A stretch of 22,713 bases of DNA, from assembly GCA_900555035.1 (NCBI GenBank), contig USJX01000049.1, positions 1 through 22,713 of the forward strand, written 5' to 3'. The position numbers and the translations under genes were made by a program. The DNA comes from an uncultured Prevotella sp. (GTDB taxonomy: Bacteria > Bacteroidota > Bacteroidia > Bacteroidales > Bacteroidaceae). Of the stretch, positions 22,659-22,713 are shown piece after piece. Every line of letters begins with the position of its first letter. Within the stretch, counting starts at the first letter, position 1. The notes under the pieces are model-generated. The model saw nothing but the letters and a program-made list of their open reading frames with translations, made no database searches and was not told the origin of the DNA.

Positions 22659-22713
22659 GGTGTCTTAACCGAGCGGTTAGGTAACGGTCTGCAAAACCGT
22701 GTAGAGCGGTTCG
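22659..22713 (+). tRNA. tRNA-Cys (GCA anticodon), cut by the window edge
   Basis: The visible part has a 7-base acceptor strand GGTGTCT, a D-arm (ACC stem paired with GGT), an anticodon arm ACGGT-CTGCAAA-ACCGT with anticodon GCA, a short variable loop and the start of the T-arm (AGCGGTTCG). Only the 3' part of the T-arm and the acceptor 3' strand are missing, beyond the edge. A GCA anticodon reads UGC/UGU, so the tRNA carries cysteine. It has its own promoter. Confidence 0.92.

Overview
The window looks like a chromosomal segment of a Bacteroidales bacterium, most likely a Prevotella/Segatella-type gut organism. The clues are the Bacteroidetes-type promoter signature (TTTG, about 20 bases, then TAnnTTTG), a Na+-NQR operon, a PD-(D/E)XK-fused AAA ATPase of the kind that is multicopy in this group, and moderate GC with AT-rich intergenic DNA. 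No prophage, transposase, CRISPR array or plasmid gene is visible. It reads as core chromosome with small intergenic repeats.

Layout. Positions 1-3381 (minus) hold the Na+-translocating NADH:quinone reductase operon in the order nqrA-nqrB-nqrC-nqrD, with nqrD cut by the window edge. Positions 3752-6172 (plus) hold an unrecognised soluble protein and a SulP anion transporter with a STAS domain. Positions 6415-10926 (minus) hold a cyclophilin, L-serine dehydratase and a two-gene polar amino-acid ABC importer (lipoprotein/binding domain/permease fusion plus ATPase). Positions 11050-11997 (plus) encode an exported Gly/Tyr-rich protein. Positions 12129-21060 (minus) hold RarA and a TRIC/UPF0126 membrane protein, a GHL10-type exported glycosidase-like protein, the AAA/PD-(D/E)XK protein, an M48 lipoprotein protease, an NfeD/SPFH pair, and a divergent UDP-GlcNAc 2-epimerase homologue. 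Positions 21263-22538 (plus) form an unrecognised three-gene unit: an acidic-tailed protein, a one-helix membrane protein and a tiny Cys-rich membrane protein. A tRNA-Cys gene runs off the right edge.

How the parts work together. NQR makes the sodium gradient that sodium-coupled carriers could use; coupling of the SulP transporter to it is only an inference. The amino-acid importer and serine dehydratase are adjacent on one strand and would fit amino-acid uptake and catabolism. SPFH and NfeD form the usual membrane-microdomain pair.

The most unusual item is the importer's binding domain. Its two sequence halves appear in swapped order (C-terminal half first, N-terminal half second), yet the expected ligand-contact residues are kept, which suggests a circularly permuted binding domain fused to its permease. 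Other points worth attention are the epimerase homologue lacking two catalytic residues, tandem duplications of gene 3' ends beside both convergent terminators, two intergenic repeat families, and a TTTGC-extended promoter motif seen nine times.
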